Assembly (NCBI GenBank): GCA_015686845.1
Contig: JADPRS010000013.1
Location: forward strand, 1 to 64,000
Direction: 5' to 3'
Origin: Lutibacter sp. B2
GTDB lineage: Bacteria > Bacillota > Clostridia > Peptostreptococcales > Thermotaleaceae
Length of the DNA: 64,000 bases
Positions 36,853 through 48,574 of this stretch are shown piece by piece. The first letter of the stretch is position 1, and each line of letters starts with the position of its first letter. The translations under genes were made by a program, and so were the position numbers. Below the pieces are notes generated by a model. The model saw nothing but the letters and a program-made list of their open reading frames with translations. It was not told the origin of the DNA and did not search any database.

Positions 36853-38655
36853 TTATTCCATCAATTTTTCCATCTCATCTACTAATTCTTTAAATACGTT
36901 AAGTGCATTATGAATAGGTTTCGTTGTAGTCATATCTACCCCTGCCCCTTTTAATAGATTAATTGGATAATCACTTCCTCCACCTTTCAAGAAATTAATA
37001 TATCTCTTAATAGCTTCGTCACCTTCTTTTATAATTTGTTGAGATAATGAAATAGCAGCAGAATATCCTGTGGCATATTTATATACATAAAATGCATTAT
37101 AGAAGTGTGGAATTCTTGCCCACTCCGTCTTTATAGAATCATCTAACACTACGTCTGGTCCATAGTATTTTCTATTTAAATCTAGATATATTTCATCCAT
37201 AACATCTGGCGTTAGTGCCTCTCCTTGCTCCACTTTTTCATGAATAATCTTTTCAAACTTTGCAAACATAGTCTGTCTATAGATGGTTCCTCTAAATTGC
37301 TCTAAATAATGATTCATTAGATATAATTTTTTCTTTTTATCCGTTGTATTTTTTAGCATATACTCTATCAGTAATGCTTCATTAACAGTAGATGCAACCT
37401 CTGCTACAAAAATCGTATAACTTCCATACGCATATGGCTGATTTTTATGTGTATAATAAGAATGTAGCGAATGTCCCATCTCATGGGCAAGTGTAAACAC
37501 ATCATTCGTCGTGTTTTGATAGTTTAAAAGTACATATGGGTCACTTTCATAGGTTCCAAAGGAATAAGCGCCACTGGTTTTTCCTTCATTTTCATATACA
37601 TCTATCCAACCTTCATTAAATCCCTTTTCTAATATTTCTATGTACTCTTTACCTAAAGGAGCTAACCCTTTTTTTACTTCTTCTTTTGCATCTGCATAAG
37701 AAATTTCTACCTTAAGTTCTTCTACTATAGGTGTATGTATATCATACATATGAAGTTCTTCTACGCCTAAAGCTTTTTTTCTTAATGCTACATATTTATA
37801 CATACTATCTAAATGTGACTCTACCGTCTCTATTAAATTATCATATACAGACATAGGAATGTTATCACTATCTAGAGAAGCTTCTAATGCTGAATTATAT
37901 TTTCTTACCTTTGCGTAAAATACATCTTTTTTCACACTAGCAGCTAGTGTAGAACAAATCGTATTCTTTTGGTCTTCATAGGATTTATATAGTGTCTCAA
38001 ATGCATCTTTTCTAACTCTTCTATCACTGCTCTTAAGTAGTTTTGTATATCTTCCCTTGGTTACCTCTATTTCTTTTCCATCCTCATCTTTAATACTTCC
38101 AAACTTAATGTCTGCATTATTAATCATGCCAAAAATATTTTTTGGTGCTGCAGCGATTTCTCCCATTTGTGCTAGTAGTTGTTCTTCCTTGTGAGATAAA
38201 ATGTGCTCTTTCTGACGCATTAACTCTTCAAAAAAGAAAGTATATAATTTCAAGTCTTTATTTTCATCTAAGAATTTTTTTATTTTTTCTTCCTCTATAT
38301 TCGTTATTTCTGGAATTATAAAGGATAACTTACTTTGAACTTCTACAGCAATACTTTGTGCTTGATCCGTCATTGCCTGATACTTGGCTACAGTATTATC
38401 CTCATCTTTTCTCATTCTTGCATATACAAATACATTTTCCATTTTTTTAGAGATTTCATCTTCTAATCTCAATACCTCTAGTAAATCATTTGCACTTTCC
38501 CCTAATTTCCCTGCATACTCCAGTATTTTTTCACTCATTTCTCTTACTAAGGCTATGTCTTTTTTCCATAATTCTTCGTCTGAATACATTCTTTCTAGCT
38601 TCCACTTAAATTCTTCGGATATTTCATCTCTTTTTTGTATTTTATTTTCGCTCAT
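36853..38655 (-). CDS. pepF: oligoendopeptidase F
   Basis: 600 residues, M3B metallopeptidase. The zinc motif HEMGHSLHSYYTH (HExxH, about residue 386) and the downstream Glu helix VAEVASTVNEALL are present, with the N-terminal domain ISEEFKWKLERMYSDEELWK typical of PepF. It degrades peptides of about 7-17 residues in the cytoplasm. Its neighbour is a dipeptidase, so the two plausibly act in sequence on imported peptides. Confidence 0.96.
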   Translation of the reverse strand: MSENKIQKRDEISEEFKWKLERMYSDEELWKKDIALVREMSEKILEYAGKLGESANDLLEVLRLEDEISKKMENVFVYARMRKDEDNTVAKYQAMTDQAQSIAVEVQSKLSFIIPEITNIEEEKIKKFLDENKDLKLYTFFFEELMRQKEHILSHKEEQLLAQMGEIAAAPKNIFGMINNADIKFGSIKDEDGKEIEVTKGRYTKLLKSSDRRVRKDAFETLYKSYEDQKNTICSTLAASVKKDVFYAKVRKYNSALEASLDSDNIPMSVYDNLIETVESHLDSMYKYVALRKKALGVEELHMYDIHTPIVEELKVEISYADAKEEVKKGLAPLGKEYIEILEKGFNEGWIDVYENEGKTSGAYSFGTYESDPYVLLNYQNTTNDVFTLAHEMGHSLHSYYTHKNQPYAYGSYTIFVAEVASTVNEALLIEYMLKNTTDKKKKLYLMNHYLEQFRGTIYRQTMFAKFEKIIHEKVEQGEALTPDVMDEIYLDLNRKYYGPDVVLDDSIKTEWARIPHFYNAFYVYKYATGYSAAISLSQQIIKEGDEAIKRYINFLKGGGSDYPINLLKGAGVDMTTTKPIHNALNVFKELVDEMEKLME

Positions 38656-39023
38656 TTATTTACTCCTTCCATTTCATTGATCTAAATATATTATGCTCTA
38701 ACGTTGCTCATAATTATTAGCAAATCCAAACATTTATAATATACATTATATAATAATTATCATATTTTTCCAAATTTAAATAAAAATATACTATGTTTTC
38801 TGAATAGCTTGATAATCACTTATCACTGATTCATCTTTACGAAAAACTTTACTATGAAATGATTGAAATTAGTCGTAAAAAATGTTATGCTATCAACGGT
38901 ACACCCAAAAAAAAGAATGTCGTTACTAAATAATAATCAATCAAAAAACTACAATTGGGAATATTATATATTAAAGAGCTTATTTTTATAAGCTCTTTTC
39001 AATTGATAAAGAGAGGTAATAAT
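38656..39023 (+). pseudogene. gene-poor stretch with a decayed coding remnant
   Basis: No intact gene. On the plus strand, 38793-38933 reads Met-Phe-Ser-Glu-stop, then 41 further open codons including LYEKLYYEMIEISRKK and ending KKKNVVTK-stop. The internal TAG and lack of a ribosome site suggest a remnant of something deleted; I cannot name the parent. The rest holds AT-rich sequence and the ABC-F leader (attenuator at 38973-38998). Confidence 0.25.
38973..38998 (+). terminator. terminator-type attenuator ahead of the ABC-F gene
   Basis: AAAGAGCTTA/TAAGCTCTTT hairpin followed by TC, 26 bases before the ABC-F start. Leader terminators of this kind control several antibiotic-resistance ABC-F genes through stalled ribosomes. 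An open frame (starting TTG at 38955) runs through the hairpin into the gene, so a leader peptide is possible but not demonstrated. Confidence 0.5.
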
Positions 39024-40763
39024 ATGATAAAAGTTGATAACTTGTCCTACTCATTTCCGCAAAAAGATCTATATAATAAGATTTCATTTACATTAGAAGA
39101 GGGTCAACATTGCGCATTTATAGGAACAAGTGGCAGTGGAAAAAGCACATTGATAAATATAATTATGGATCCAGAAAGATATATGTTCGATGGTAAGTTA
39201 GAGATGGAGCCAAATTGTAGAATTGGGTATGTAAGTCAGTTCTCACAACTAGACAAAACACAAGAAACTACAGTTTTCGAATATATAGGGAAAGAATTTA
39301 TTAAACTTCAAAATGAAATGACATTGATTTGTACTGAAATGGAAACATCTTCAGATATTGAACCTTTACTAGAAAAGTACCAAAAAGCTTTAGACGCATT
39401 TGATGCAATTGGTGGGGATGATTTCGAAAGCAACATTAATAAAAAACTAAATCTTGCAAACCTAATCAAGCATAAAGATCTACTGATATCTGAACTTAGT
39501 GGTGGAGAATTCAAACTTGTTCAGGTAATTAAGGAAATGCTTAATAGTCCAGAGGTAATGATTATGGATGAACCAGATGTGTTTTTAGACTTTGAAAACC
39601 TTAATGCTCTTAAAAGTCTAATTAATTCTCACAAAGGAATCATGTTAATTATTACACACAACAGATATCTATTGAATCATTGTTTTAACAAAATTATACA
39701 CCTTGAAAATAGAGAGCTTCAAGAGTTTGATGGAAGATTTATTGAGTATAATTTATCATTACTTCAAACTAAAATTGAGTTACAAGAACTCGCTGTTGCT
39801 GATAATGAAGAAATTGAGAGAAACGAGCTGTTAATCAATAAACTAAGAACCATCGCAACGAATAATTCTGACGCTGCTAACGGGAAATCTCTAAAAGCTA
39901 GAGTTAAAATTCAAGAAAGATTAGAAGCTCGTAGAATTAAAGAGCCATTTGTAGATATTAAACAACCGGATATCAATTTAGCTACTGCTAATAAAATCGA
40001 AGACACCATTATTTTAAAAGTGAATGATTACAGTGTTGCTTTTGATGAGATGCTTTTAGAAAATGTTAATTTTGAGATTAAATCTACTGATAAAGTAGCT
40101 CTTATTGGTTCAAACGGTACTGGTAAAACGACTTTATTAAGAGAAATCTTTAAAAATAATCATGATTCCATTGAAATAAATAATGACGTTGAAGTGGCTT
40201 ATTTATCTCAGATTCAAGGAGAAATATTAAATGACTCTAATACAATATTTGAAGAATTTTTCGATGTTGGATTTAAAACTTACGGGGAGCTTAAATCATA
40301 TATTTCAAACTATGGTTTTGACGAAGAAGTCGTTGATCAAAAAATCGGATCTTTATCTGGTGGAGAAAAGAATATACTTCAATTGGCTAAAGTTTCTGCT
40401 GGTAAAGCAAACCTGTTGCTTCTTGATGAACCCACAAGTCATTTAGATACCTATTCACAAATAGCACTTGAGACAGCCATAGAAAACTATAACGGTGCGA
40501 TTCTAATGATTTCTCATGATTACTATTCTATAATAAACTGTATGGATTATGTTTTAATCATTGAAAATAAGACAATTAGAAAAATGAGTATGCGAAAATT
40601 TAGAAAGATGATTTATGCTAGTCATTTTGATAAAGACTATTTAGAAATTGAACAAAAGAAAAAATCAGTTGAAACGAAAATAGAATTAGCTTTAAAAGAT
40701 ACTGATTTTGAGCTTGCAAAAATTTTATCTGAAGAGTTAGAAGAGCTGATTAAGTTACTTTAA
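39024..40763 (+). CDS. ABC-F ribosome-associated ATPase, possible antibiotic protection
   Basis: About 579 residues with two ATP-binding cassettes and no membrane segments. ABC1: GTSGSGKSTLINII (Walker A), LSGGEFKLVQVIKEM (signature), VMIMDEPDVFLD (Walker B). A charged helical linker around residues 245-300 would enter the ribosomal E site. ABC2: GSNGTGKTTLLREI, LSGGEKNILQLAK, LLLLDEPTSHLD. ATG 39024 follows AGAGGTAATAAT; the frame starts earlier without a ribosome site. The attenuator upstream favours drug-inducible expression, but the resistance spectrum cannot be read from sequence. Confidence 0.85.
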   Translation: MIKVDNLSYSFPQKDLYNKISFTLEEGQHCAFIGTSGSGKSTLINIIMDPERYMFDGKLEMEPNCRIGYVSQFSQLDKTQETTVFEYIGKEFIKLQNEMTLICTEMETSSDIEPLLEKYQKALDAFDAIGGDDFESNINKKLNLANLIKHKDLLISELSGGEFKLVQVIKEMLNSPEVMIMDEPDVFLDFENLNALKSLINSHKGIMLIITHNRYLLNHCFNKIIHLENRELQEFDGRFIEYNLSLLQTKIELQELAVADNEEIERNELLINKLRTIATNNSDAANGKSLKARVKIQERLEARRIKEPFVDIKQPDINLATANKIEDTIILKVNDYSVAFDEMLLENVNFEIKSTDKVALIGSNGTGKTTLLREIFKNNHDSIEINNDVEVAYLSQIQGEILNDSNTIFEEFFDVGFKTYGELKSYISNYGFDEEVVDQKIGSLSGGEKNILQLAKVSAGKANLLLLDEPTSHLDTYSQIALETAIENYNGAILMISHDYYSIINCMDYVLIIENKTIRKMSMRKFRKMIYASHFDKDYLEIEQKKKSVETKIELALKDTDFELAKILSEELEELIKLL

Positions 40764-40790
40764 ATCGTATATTCTTTACAACAATAAGTT

Positions 40791-40855
40791 ATAATCCCCT
40801 TAAAGTTCACAGATTAAATTACAAAATCTGAATACTACTAGGGGATTCTTTTCAT
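40791..40855 (+). terminator. terminator of the ABC-F gene
   Basis: AATCCCCT and AGGGGATT arms enclose an inner AGATT/AATCT hairpin, followed by CTTTT. Confidence 0.6.
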
Positions 40856-40896
40856 TGTTTTACTAGGGTAATTTTAGATTATCATAAACAAAAGGG

Positions 40897-43800
40897 ATTT
40901 ACATTCCAATATGGATAGATTCTAACCGGATTTTAGGTGATGGAGTTGACACAAATAATTCGTAATTTACATTCCAATATGGATAGATTCTAACCCTCAC
41001 AGGAGGAGGGGAGAGAGGATTTATTTAAAAAATTTACATTCCAATATGGATAGATTCTAACTGGATCTAGTTTCAATACTGCTATCCCCTTGCTTTTATT
41101 TACATTCCAATATGGATAGATTCTAACCACCGAGTGAAATATTTAAAGACATATAAAAAAAGAATTTACATTCCAATATGGATAGATTCTAACCCTACGC
41201 AATGTACCACCCATTTTTCCACTACTAGCATTTACATTCCAATATGGATAGATTCCAACCAAGAAGCCGTTTAAATACTAAATTGAGGGTTAAAGAATTT
41301 ACATTCCAATATGGATAGATTCCAACAAGGACACAAAGTAATGAATCCCGCAATGTTACCACCATTTACATTCCAATATGGATAGATTCCAACCTAATAT
41401 ATAATGAAGTTTGTTCATTCTTTAAACATAATTTACATTCCAATATGGATAGATTCCAACAGAGTTAGCGAGGTAGTTATACCAGTAACCACAACGGATT
41501 TACATTCCAATATGGATAGATTCCAACCTAATACATAACTACCTATCGGTATCAATGGAATACTATTTACATTCCAATATGGATAGATTCCAACGAGTTG
41601 CAACAGATTTATTTGCAAAATTAGGTTTAAATTTACATTCCAATATGGATAGATTCCAACAAGAACAAATGTAGTAGGACCTACTAAAAATAGACAAATT
41701 TACATTCCAATATGGATAGATTCCAACTACAATTATACAGTTAGCTCCTGCATCATTAATTGAATTTACATTCCAATATGGATAGATTCCAACTTGGGGA
41801 TGTTTCAATGATGCTAATGATATACTTGTATTTACATTCCAATATGGATAGATTCCAACTGATATTAGATGAAAAAACTAGAAATAATGCTATTGAATTT
41901 ACATTCCAATATGGATAGATTCCAACCCTCAAGACTACTAAAGTTATATATCTTGTGTTCATCATTTACATTCCAATATGGATAGATTCCAACGTCTGCT
42001 ATCTTATCAAGGAGTTTTTCGAATTTCATATTTACATTCCAATATGGATAGATTCCAACACGCTAGACTTTAAAAAATTGAGAGAAGAAGAAATAATTTA
42101 CATTCCAATATGGATAGATTCCAACCTTTTAATCTTTTATTGATTTTAACTGAAATATCTTCATTTACATTCCAATATGGATAGATTCCAACTCTTCGTA
42201 TTCAGCAAGTCTATCTGTTAAAATTTCAAATTTACATTCCAATATGGATAGATTCCAACTAGATGTTTTATTTTCTTTTTTGACTGTATCACCTATATTT
42301 ACATTCCAATATGGATAGATTCCAACGGGAAGATCTTCTATACATACTATGGATAGGATGGTCAATTTACATTCCAATATGGATAGATTCCAACTGTTCC
42401 ACTCGTTGCAATTGTAATCCCATATACAACAATTTACATTCCAATATGGATAGATTCCAACCATCTCACAATCCCCACACCCTATATAAAATAAGATGAT
42501 TTACATTCCAATATGGATAGATTCCAACTCTATTTATTTTATATTTTATACCCATGTTGTTTCTAATTTACATTCCAATATGGATAGATTCCAACTATTT
42601 TTCTAAGAGCTTTATTATTATATGAGTTCATATTTACATTCCAATATGGATAGATTCCAACTGTAACAACACCTGAAGATACATATTATATTTATGAATT
42701 TACATTCCAATATGGATAGATTCCAACTAAATTATATGGAATTTGGGCTTTTACTGGTTATTAATTTACATTCCAATATGGATAGATTCCAACTTCTACT
42801 ATAGTAAAATACATAGCACAATCTTTTTGATTTACATTCCAATATGGATAGATTCCAACCGTCTCCATGATGATGAAGCTTCATCGTCTCAGATATATTT
42901 ACATTCCAATATGGATAGATTCCAACGATTCAATTTAAGATATTTAATGCTCCTATCTTTGAATTTACATTCCAATATGGATAGATTCCAACTCTAAAAT
43001 AGTTGTAAGAGTAATATACATGAAGGTGATTTACATTCCAATATGGATAGATTCCAACATAAAGGTATTAAGATATCTCCTTTTAAATTATCTAGATTTA
43101 CATTCCAATATGGATAGATTCCAACCATAAATTGTTTTTAGCATCCATGCTATATTATCTAAATTTACATTCCAATATGGATAGATTCCAACTAAAACTT
43201 CATCTGTTGAAAATTGTGATCCTAACTGATTTACATTCCAATATGGATAGATTCCAACCCATTAAGTCGCTCTGAAAAAGATTTATTCTCACAAATTTAC
43301 ATTCCAATATGGATAGATTCCAACCAAAGAAACTTTAAAAACTTGGGTAAATACATTTCTATTTACATTCCAATATGGATAGATTCCAACATCTATTTTA
43401 TTTCTAATTTTACCACTAATACTATCATTTACATTCCAATATGGATAGATTCCAACAATTTTACGACAAAAGTGACAGGTAGAGGACTTGAAATTTACAT
43501 TCCAATATGGATAGATTCCAACCAATGCGATAAATGGAAAACGTCTTAGGCAAGGACAATTTACATTCCAATATGGATAGATTCCAACTTGTGCATTGGA
43601 TAACTTCTCTTGTATCTCTTTTGCATTTACATTCCAATATGGATAGATTCCAACATAATAGGTACATTCTTTAATGCCCAAACAATCTTCATTTACATTC
43701 CAATATGGATAGATTCCAACGAATTGGTCTTATAGCACCAAAAGCAATTCTTATTTTATTTACATTCCAATATGGATAGATTCCAACGGAACTACTTCAA

Positions 43801-46571
43801 ATCCTGCTAGAGCAGGTTGTCATTATTTACATTCCAATATGGATAGATTCCAACTGAAAAATAAAAGTGCTGCTTATGTATGTGCAGAAAAATTTACATT
43901 CCAATATGGATAGATTCCAACGAAGTAGTTCAAGAGTTACAATTAATTAATCAAAATTATTTACATTCCAATATGGATAGATTCCAACTTTTACGATATA
44001 TGGATTCGTATGAAGTTCAAAATGATTTACATTCCAATATGGATAGATTCCAACCAAATAGAGGAGGGATTTATTTTAGAGTTTGAACAGAATTTACATT
44101 CCAATATGGATAGATTCCAACTGTTTACTAATTCTACTGTTTCGGATGATTCTTCCAATTTACATTCCAATATGGATAGATTCCAACTATAACTTTTACT
44201 GTAATTGATTGTAGTTGTTTCTGATTTACATTCCAATATGGATAGATTCCAACTTTAAACAAAAATAAAAAATTACTTCTATTATATATATTTACATTCC
44301 AATATGGATAGATTCCAACCTTGGTGTAACTACCGTACAAGAATTAAGCGAATCTAATTTACATTCCAATATGGATAGATTCCAACTCTAAAACCTATTG
44401 TAATCATGCCCAGTCTTTTATGATTTACATTCCAATATGGATAGATTCCAACCAGCTAAAATTCCAACTGCTACTACTACTACACCTATATTTACATTCC
44501 AATATGGATAGATTCCAACCCTTTTAATACTGTCATAAGTACCTCCTCGATTTTTATTTACATTCCAATATGGATAGATTCCAACGCCCTGATAGTATAT
44601 TCGCTATTTTTAATCTTTCCCATTTACATTCCAATATGGATAGATTCCAACCTTTATGAAAGCAGTACCATTTTAGGACTACTTGCAAATTTACATTCCA
44701 ATATGGATAGATTCCAACAATAATTTCTAATCTCCAACGTTTTAAATCTTCAAGATTTACATTCCAATATGGATAGATTCCAACAATTGTTTCGATATCT
44801 GATGATACAAAATTAACATCATTTACATTCCAATATGGATAGATTCCAACAATGAAGTGTTTTTGATATCCCGTCTTTTTCTAAGTATTTACATTCCAAT
44901 ATGGATAGATTCCAACTGGTGAATAGTCCATTGGTGTATCAAATACATACCAATTTACATTCCAATATGGATAGATTCCAACAATCTTTACTAATCCACT
45001 CTTTTCCCATGTTCTCAAATTTACATTCCAATATGGATAGATTCCAACCTCACATCTACTCCCTAAAAACTCTTTTGAACATACATTTACATTCCAATAT
45101 GGATAGATTCCAACTCTGAAAATACTTTGTAGCATAGAACCGTAAAACTCATTTACATTCCAATATGGATAGATTCCAACGCTTGTAGAAAGAATTAATC
45201 AAGAAATAGAAATTAAAATTTACATTCCAATATGGATAGATTCCAACTGTAGCTACTTTGACTGGAACGGGCACAATTAATAAATTTACATTCCAATATG
45301 GATAGATTCCAACTTGCATAAATTCTAATTTTACATATTTAGTGTTGCTATTTACATTCCAATATGGATAGATTCCAACTAGCTGGAAAGATTGCAGGAT
45401 TAGAGAATGATTTACATTTACATTCCAATATGGATAGATTCCAACTGATAACAGGATTTCGTTAGCTGTAAAACGGGAACAAATTTACATTCCAATATGG
45501 ATAGATTCCAACATAAACATGTAGCTACTATGATACGAGAATATGAAAATTTACATTCCAATATGGATAGATTCCAACTGTAGTAAACAATGCTGATAAA
45601 AGCGGTTCTACTCAATTTACATTCCAATATGGATAGATTCCAACTATTAATTAAATAGATTGAAAAACACTTACATCTGTATTTACATTCCAATATGGAT
45701 AGATTCCAACCGTGCTCAGGGAGGACAAAAGTATATTGTTTTAGATATTTACATTCCAATATGGATAGATTCCAACTAAAACCTGTTGAAGTTAAAGAAG
45801 AACAACCAAAAGAATTTACATTCCAATATGGATAGATTCCAACACGGGTATACTTTTTTAGGTTCGAGTGCTGTTTATGATTTACATTCCAATATGGATA
45901 GATTCCAACTGTTATTTCATCGTCTTTGTTTTCGATCGAATTGTCATTTACATTCCAATATGGATAGATTCCAACTATGTTTACAGATAATTTTATTTCA
46001 ACTTTACATTTATTTACATTCCAATATGGATAGATTCCAACTACTGATTTGTATCCTTATTATTATCATGGTTTTGAATTTACATTCCAATATGGATAGA
46101 TTCCAACACCTACTAATGTTCTTAATTTATCTCTTATTTCTCCATTTACATTCCAATATGGATAGATTCCAACTATGTCTGCTATATCTTTTTGTATGTC
46201 TTTATAAGTATTTACATTCCAATATGGATAGATTCCAACCTGTATGAATAACCTTGGTTTCTCTTGCTAATAATTATTTACATTCCAATATGGATAGATT
46301 CCAACTTCTGATTTTATTGCTTATAACAATTATCAATATAAATTTACATTCCAATATGGATAGATTCCAACAAGCAACATTAAAACTTGAAATAGTAACT
46401 CAACCACCATTTACATTCCAATATGGATAGATTCCAACTCCAACTAGGTCCTACTGCTAACATATCTTTACTTATATTTACATTCCAATATGGATAGATT
46501 CCAACCAAATTAAATCTCTTGTTAATATATTTTGGGGAGAAATTTACATTCCAATATGGATAGATTCCAAC
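40897..46571 (-). CRISPR. CRISPR array, 86 repeats of 30 bp, 85 spacers
   Basis: I located 86 copies by hand (first at 40897, last at 46542), mean period 66.4 bp, spacers about 36-38 bp. On the plus strand the repeat begins ATTTACATTCCAATATGG and ends ATAGATTCCAAC; transcribed from the minus strand it starts GTTGGAATC and ends ATGTAAAT, resembling type I-B repeats processed by Cas6. The five leftmost repeats carry T instead of C near the plus-strand 3' end (GATTCTAAC), and the sixth onward carry C. A variant trailer at the left plus cas2 at the right indicate transcription and new spacer gain from the right. No spacer source could be identified by eye. Confidence 0.98.
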
Positions 46572-46760
46572 CCATCTTATTTAAAACCCCTATTAATGCA
46601 CGTTATACTTGTAGTTTTTGTCGATGTCCTTTTGTTTTGTAAATATCATCGAACTAATAATATCACAAATCAAGGTTTTTTCCATGCAAACCTTTCATCT
46701 GCAAGGGTTTGTCGTACTCCCAGTGTTTTCACACTATGTCACATCGACATTTCCTTAGTA
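46572..46760 (-). promoter_or_regulatory. CRISPR leader
   Basis: 189 bases without a gene between the last repeat and the cas2 stop. On the minus strand AGGACA (46630-46625) and TATAAC (46607-46602), 17 bases apart, form a plausible promoter starting transcription about 25-30 bases before the first repeat. A nearby inverted repeat around 46676-46712 (AAGGTTT / AAACCTT and AAGGGTTT) may be the cas2 terminator or an integration-factor site. Confidence 0.6.
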
Positions 46761-47039
46761 CTAAAAAAAGTTAGATAATGCATCATCCTTTTTACCCCAA
46801 AATTCTTTATCAAGCCATCTTTCATTTCTACTTTTAAATATTATCACAGAATCTAAATTTTTTCTAATAAATTTATTTAATTCTGAATTTAATTTTGCTA
46901 TTTGTCCCTCTGTTATCTCACCTTCAAAAACAGAATTTTGAATATGTGTTAAATATTTTTTGCAAATTTTAAATACCTTTCCTAATGTTTTTTGTCCATT
47001 TTCCTCTCCGCTTATGTCATATACCAAAACAATATACAT
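46761..47039 (-). CDS. cas2: Cas2 spacer-acquisition endoribonuclease-fold protein
   Basis: 92 residues. The ferredoxin-like start MYIVLVYDISGEENGQKTLGKVFKICKKYLTHIQNSVFEGEI is diagnostic, with Asp 8 at the usual metal-site position. It forms the integration complex with Cas1. AGGAGGAG precedes the start; it is the last gene of the cas operon and next to the leader. Confidence 0.97.
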   Translation of the reverse strand: MYIVLVYDISGEENGQKTLGKVFKICKKYLTHIQNSVFEGEITEGQIAKLNSELNKFIRKNLDSVIIFKSRNERWLDKEFWGKKDDALSNFF

Positions 47040-47054
47040 TGGATTAATCTCCTC

Positions 47055-48047
47055 CTACCACCAGATTTTAAAACCTTCATATTCTTTTTCACCCATTAAA
47101 TGTTTTATTAATTTATAGCACTCAAGTCTTATTAAATGTTGATATGTCACATCTTTTGACAATTCCTTATGACGAATTGTTTTTTTTAGCATTTCATCAA
47201 ATTTCATTGATATTGTTCTAGATGCATCTTTGGTTAAATGAAGATAATTTAAATCTTTTGTAAAACAACTTGGTGTTATTTGATTTTTATTTAACAGTGC
47301 AAAAATTAACCTATCCCCTAAAATCGGTTTAAATATTTCAGCTAAATCTAAACTCAATGAAAATCGTCTTACTCCTGGTTCATGTAAATAGCTTATAGTG
47401 GGGTTAAGTTGTGTTCTATATATTTCTCCTAATACTCTTGTATACACTAATCCGTTAACAAAGGAAATCATTGTATTAATCATATTATCAGGAGGATTCT
47501 TTACTCTCTTTTCAAAATCTATTTTTTGGTCAACAATAGTATTCCATGTTGAATAGTATTGTTTTCTAATATTACCTTCTATGCCCATCAATTCATTAAT
47601 ACTTTCAGTGTTTAATATTTTTTTTCTAAGATATTCAATTTCTATCATTGCTTTGTTTACATCTTTACCTCGGCCATTATAGTATCTTAAATTTCTATAA
47701 ATATTTCCAGCCGCAGCATCTATAAATTTCCTTGCTATGAAAAGTCTTTTTTGATCATCTTCATAGTGTCTAACTTGTTTTACTAGCAAATTTCCTGCAA
47801 GTAAAGCCTCTTTAGGATAAAAACTCCCTGTATAAAAACTATAATAATTAAAGAAATGTATAGGTATTTGATATTTTGATGCAAAATTTATAAACTTTGT
47901 ATTGAGTGTCATTTCGGACATGATGTATATATCTTCAACTTGTTCTATAGGAATATCTCTAGTTTCATTTTCACTATTTGTAAATCGTAGTGTATTGTCT
48001 TTTCTGTGTATCTTACCATTATTATATATATAATAGCTACGTTTCAA
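47055..48047 (-). CDS. cas1: Cas1 CRISPR integrase
   Basis: 330 residues, type I-B-like Cas1. Start is TTG at 48047 with GGGGG upstream. The N-terminal beta domain (SYYIYNNGKIHRKDNTLRF, PIEQVEDIYIM) is followed by the helical catalytic domain with the metal-binding Glu in MGIEGNIRKQYY, His in ISYLHEPGVRRFSLSLDLAEIFKP, and the DLAE acidic pair. It inserts new spacers at the leader end with Cas2. Confidence 0.97.
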   Translation of the reverse strand: MKRSYYIYNNGKIHRKDNTLRFTNSENETRDIPIEQVEDIYIMSEMTLNTKFINFASKYQIPIHFFNYYSFYTGSFYPKEALLAGNLLVKQVRHYEDDQKRLFIARKFIDAAAGNIYRNLRYYNGRGKDVNKAMIEIEYLRKKILNTESINELMGIEGNIRKQYYSTWNTIVDQKIDFEKRVKNPPDNMINTMISFVNGLVYTRVLGEIYRTQLNPTISYLHEPGVRRFSLSLDLAEIFKPILGDRLIFALLNKNQITPSCFTKDLNYLHLTKDASRTISMKFDEMLKKTIRHKELSKDVTYQHLIRLECYKLIKHLMGEKEYEGFKIWW

Positions 48048-48065
48048 ACGACTCAGCCCCCTTCA

Positions 48066-48560
48066 TTAAATATAGCACAATTCAAAATAGGCACACTTCT
48101 TGCAAATTCTTTTTTTTTCAAGTAGTGGTGGCAATGGTCTATTTACAATTTCTTTTAACTCTATTAGCACAGATTCTATATGTTTTTCATCTTCGTCTGT
48201 TAATTCTATATCAATACGTTGCTTTAGAAGCGGATAATCAATTTTACCCTTAATGTCTTCTACACCCTTTTGTTTTAGGTAGTACAAATAATATTTCACC
48301 TGCATTATTCCAGCTTCCTCTATTTTTTTACTCTTTTTCACTTCATGTAATATACCCTTATCTTTTATATAATCAATATTAATCACATCATCTATGTTAA
48401 TATGCTTCTCTTCTCGTTCATAAGCTGTTTCATCAAGAACCTTTCCTATTTTTACATTCTCACTTTCTGTTTCCATTTGTATTTGATTGTAAAAGTACCA
48501 CAATTTTCTCTTACAAACAATATAATAATAAATCATCATCCCACTAATTGGCTTATCCAT
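48066..48560 (-). CDS. cas4: Cas4 exonuclease
   Basis: 164 residues, RecB-like nuclease with an iron-sulfur cluster. First Cys in YYIVCKRKLWYF, catalytic HEVKKSKK (Glu-x-Lys), and three Cys near the C-terminus in KKRICKKCAYFELCYI. It trims prespacers and selects PAM ends. It precedes cas1 by 18 bases. Confidence 0.95.
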   Translation of the reverse strand: MDKPISGMMIYYYIVCKRKLWYFYNQIQMETESENVKIGKVLDETAYEREEKHINIDDVINIDYIKDKGILHEVKKSKKIEEAGIMQVKYYLYYLKQKGVEDIKGKIDYPLLKQRIDIELTDEDEKHIESVLIELKEIVNRPLPPLLEKKRICKKCAYFELCYI

Positions 48561-48574
48561 AATAATACCTCCCT

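Noticed and set aside
41433-46247. Many open frames on both strands across the CRISPR array
   Set aside because: They are made of the translated repeat (recurrent YIPIWIDSN, LHSNMDRFQ or VGIYPYWNVN units) plus spacers, have no ribosome sites, and are not genes.
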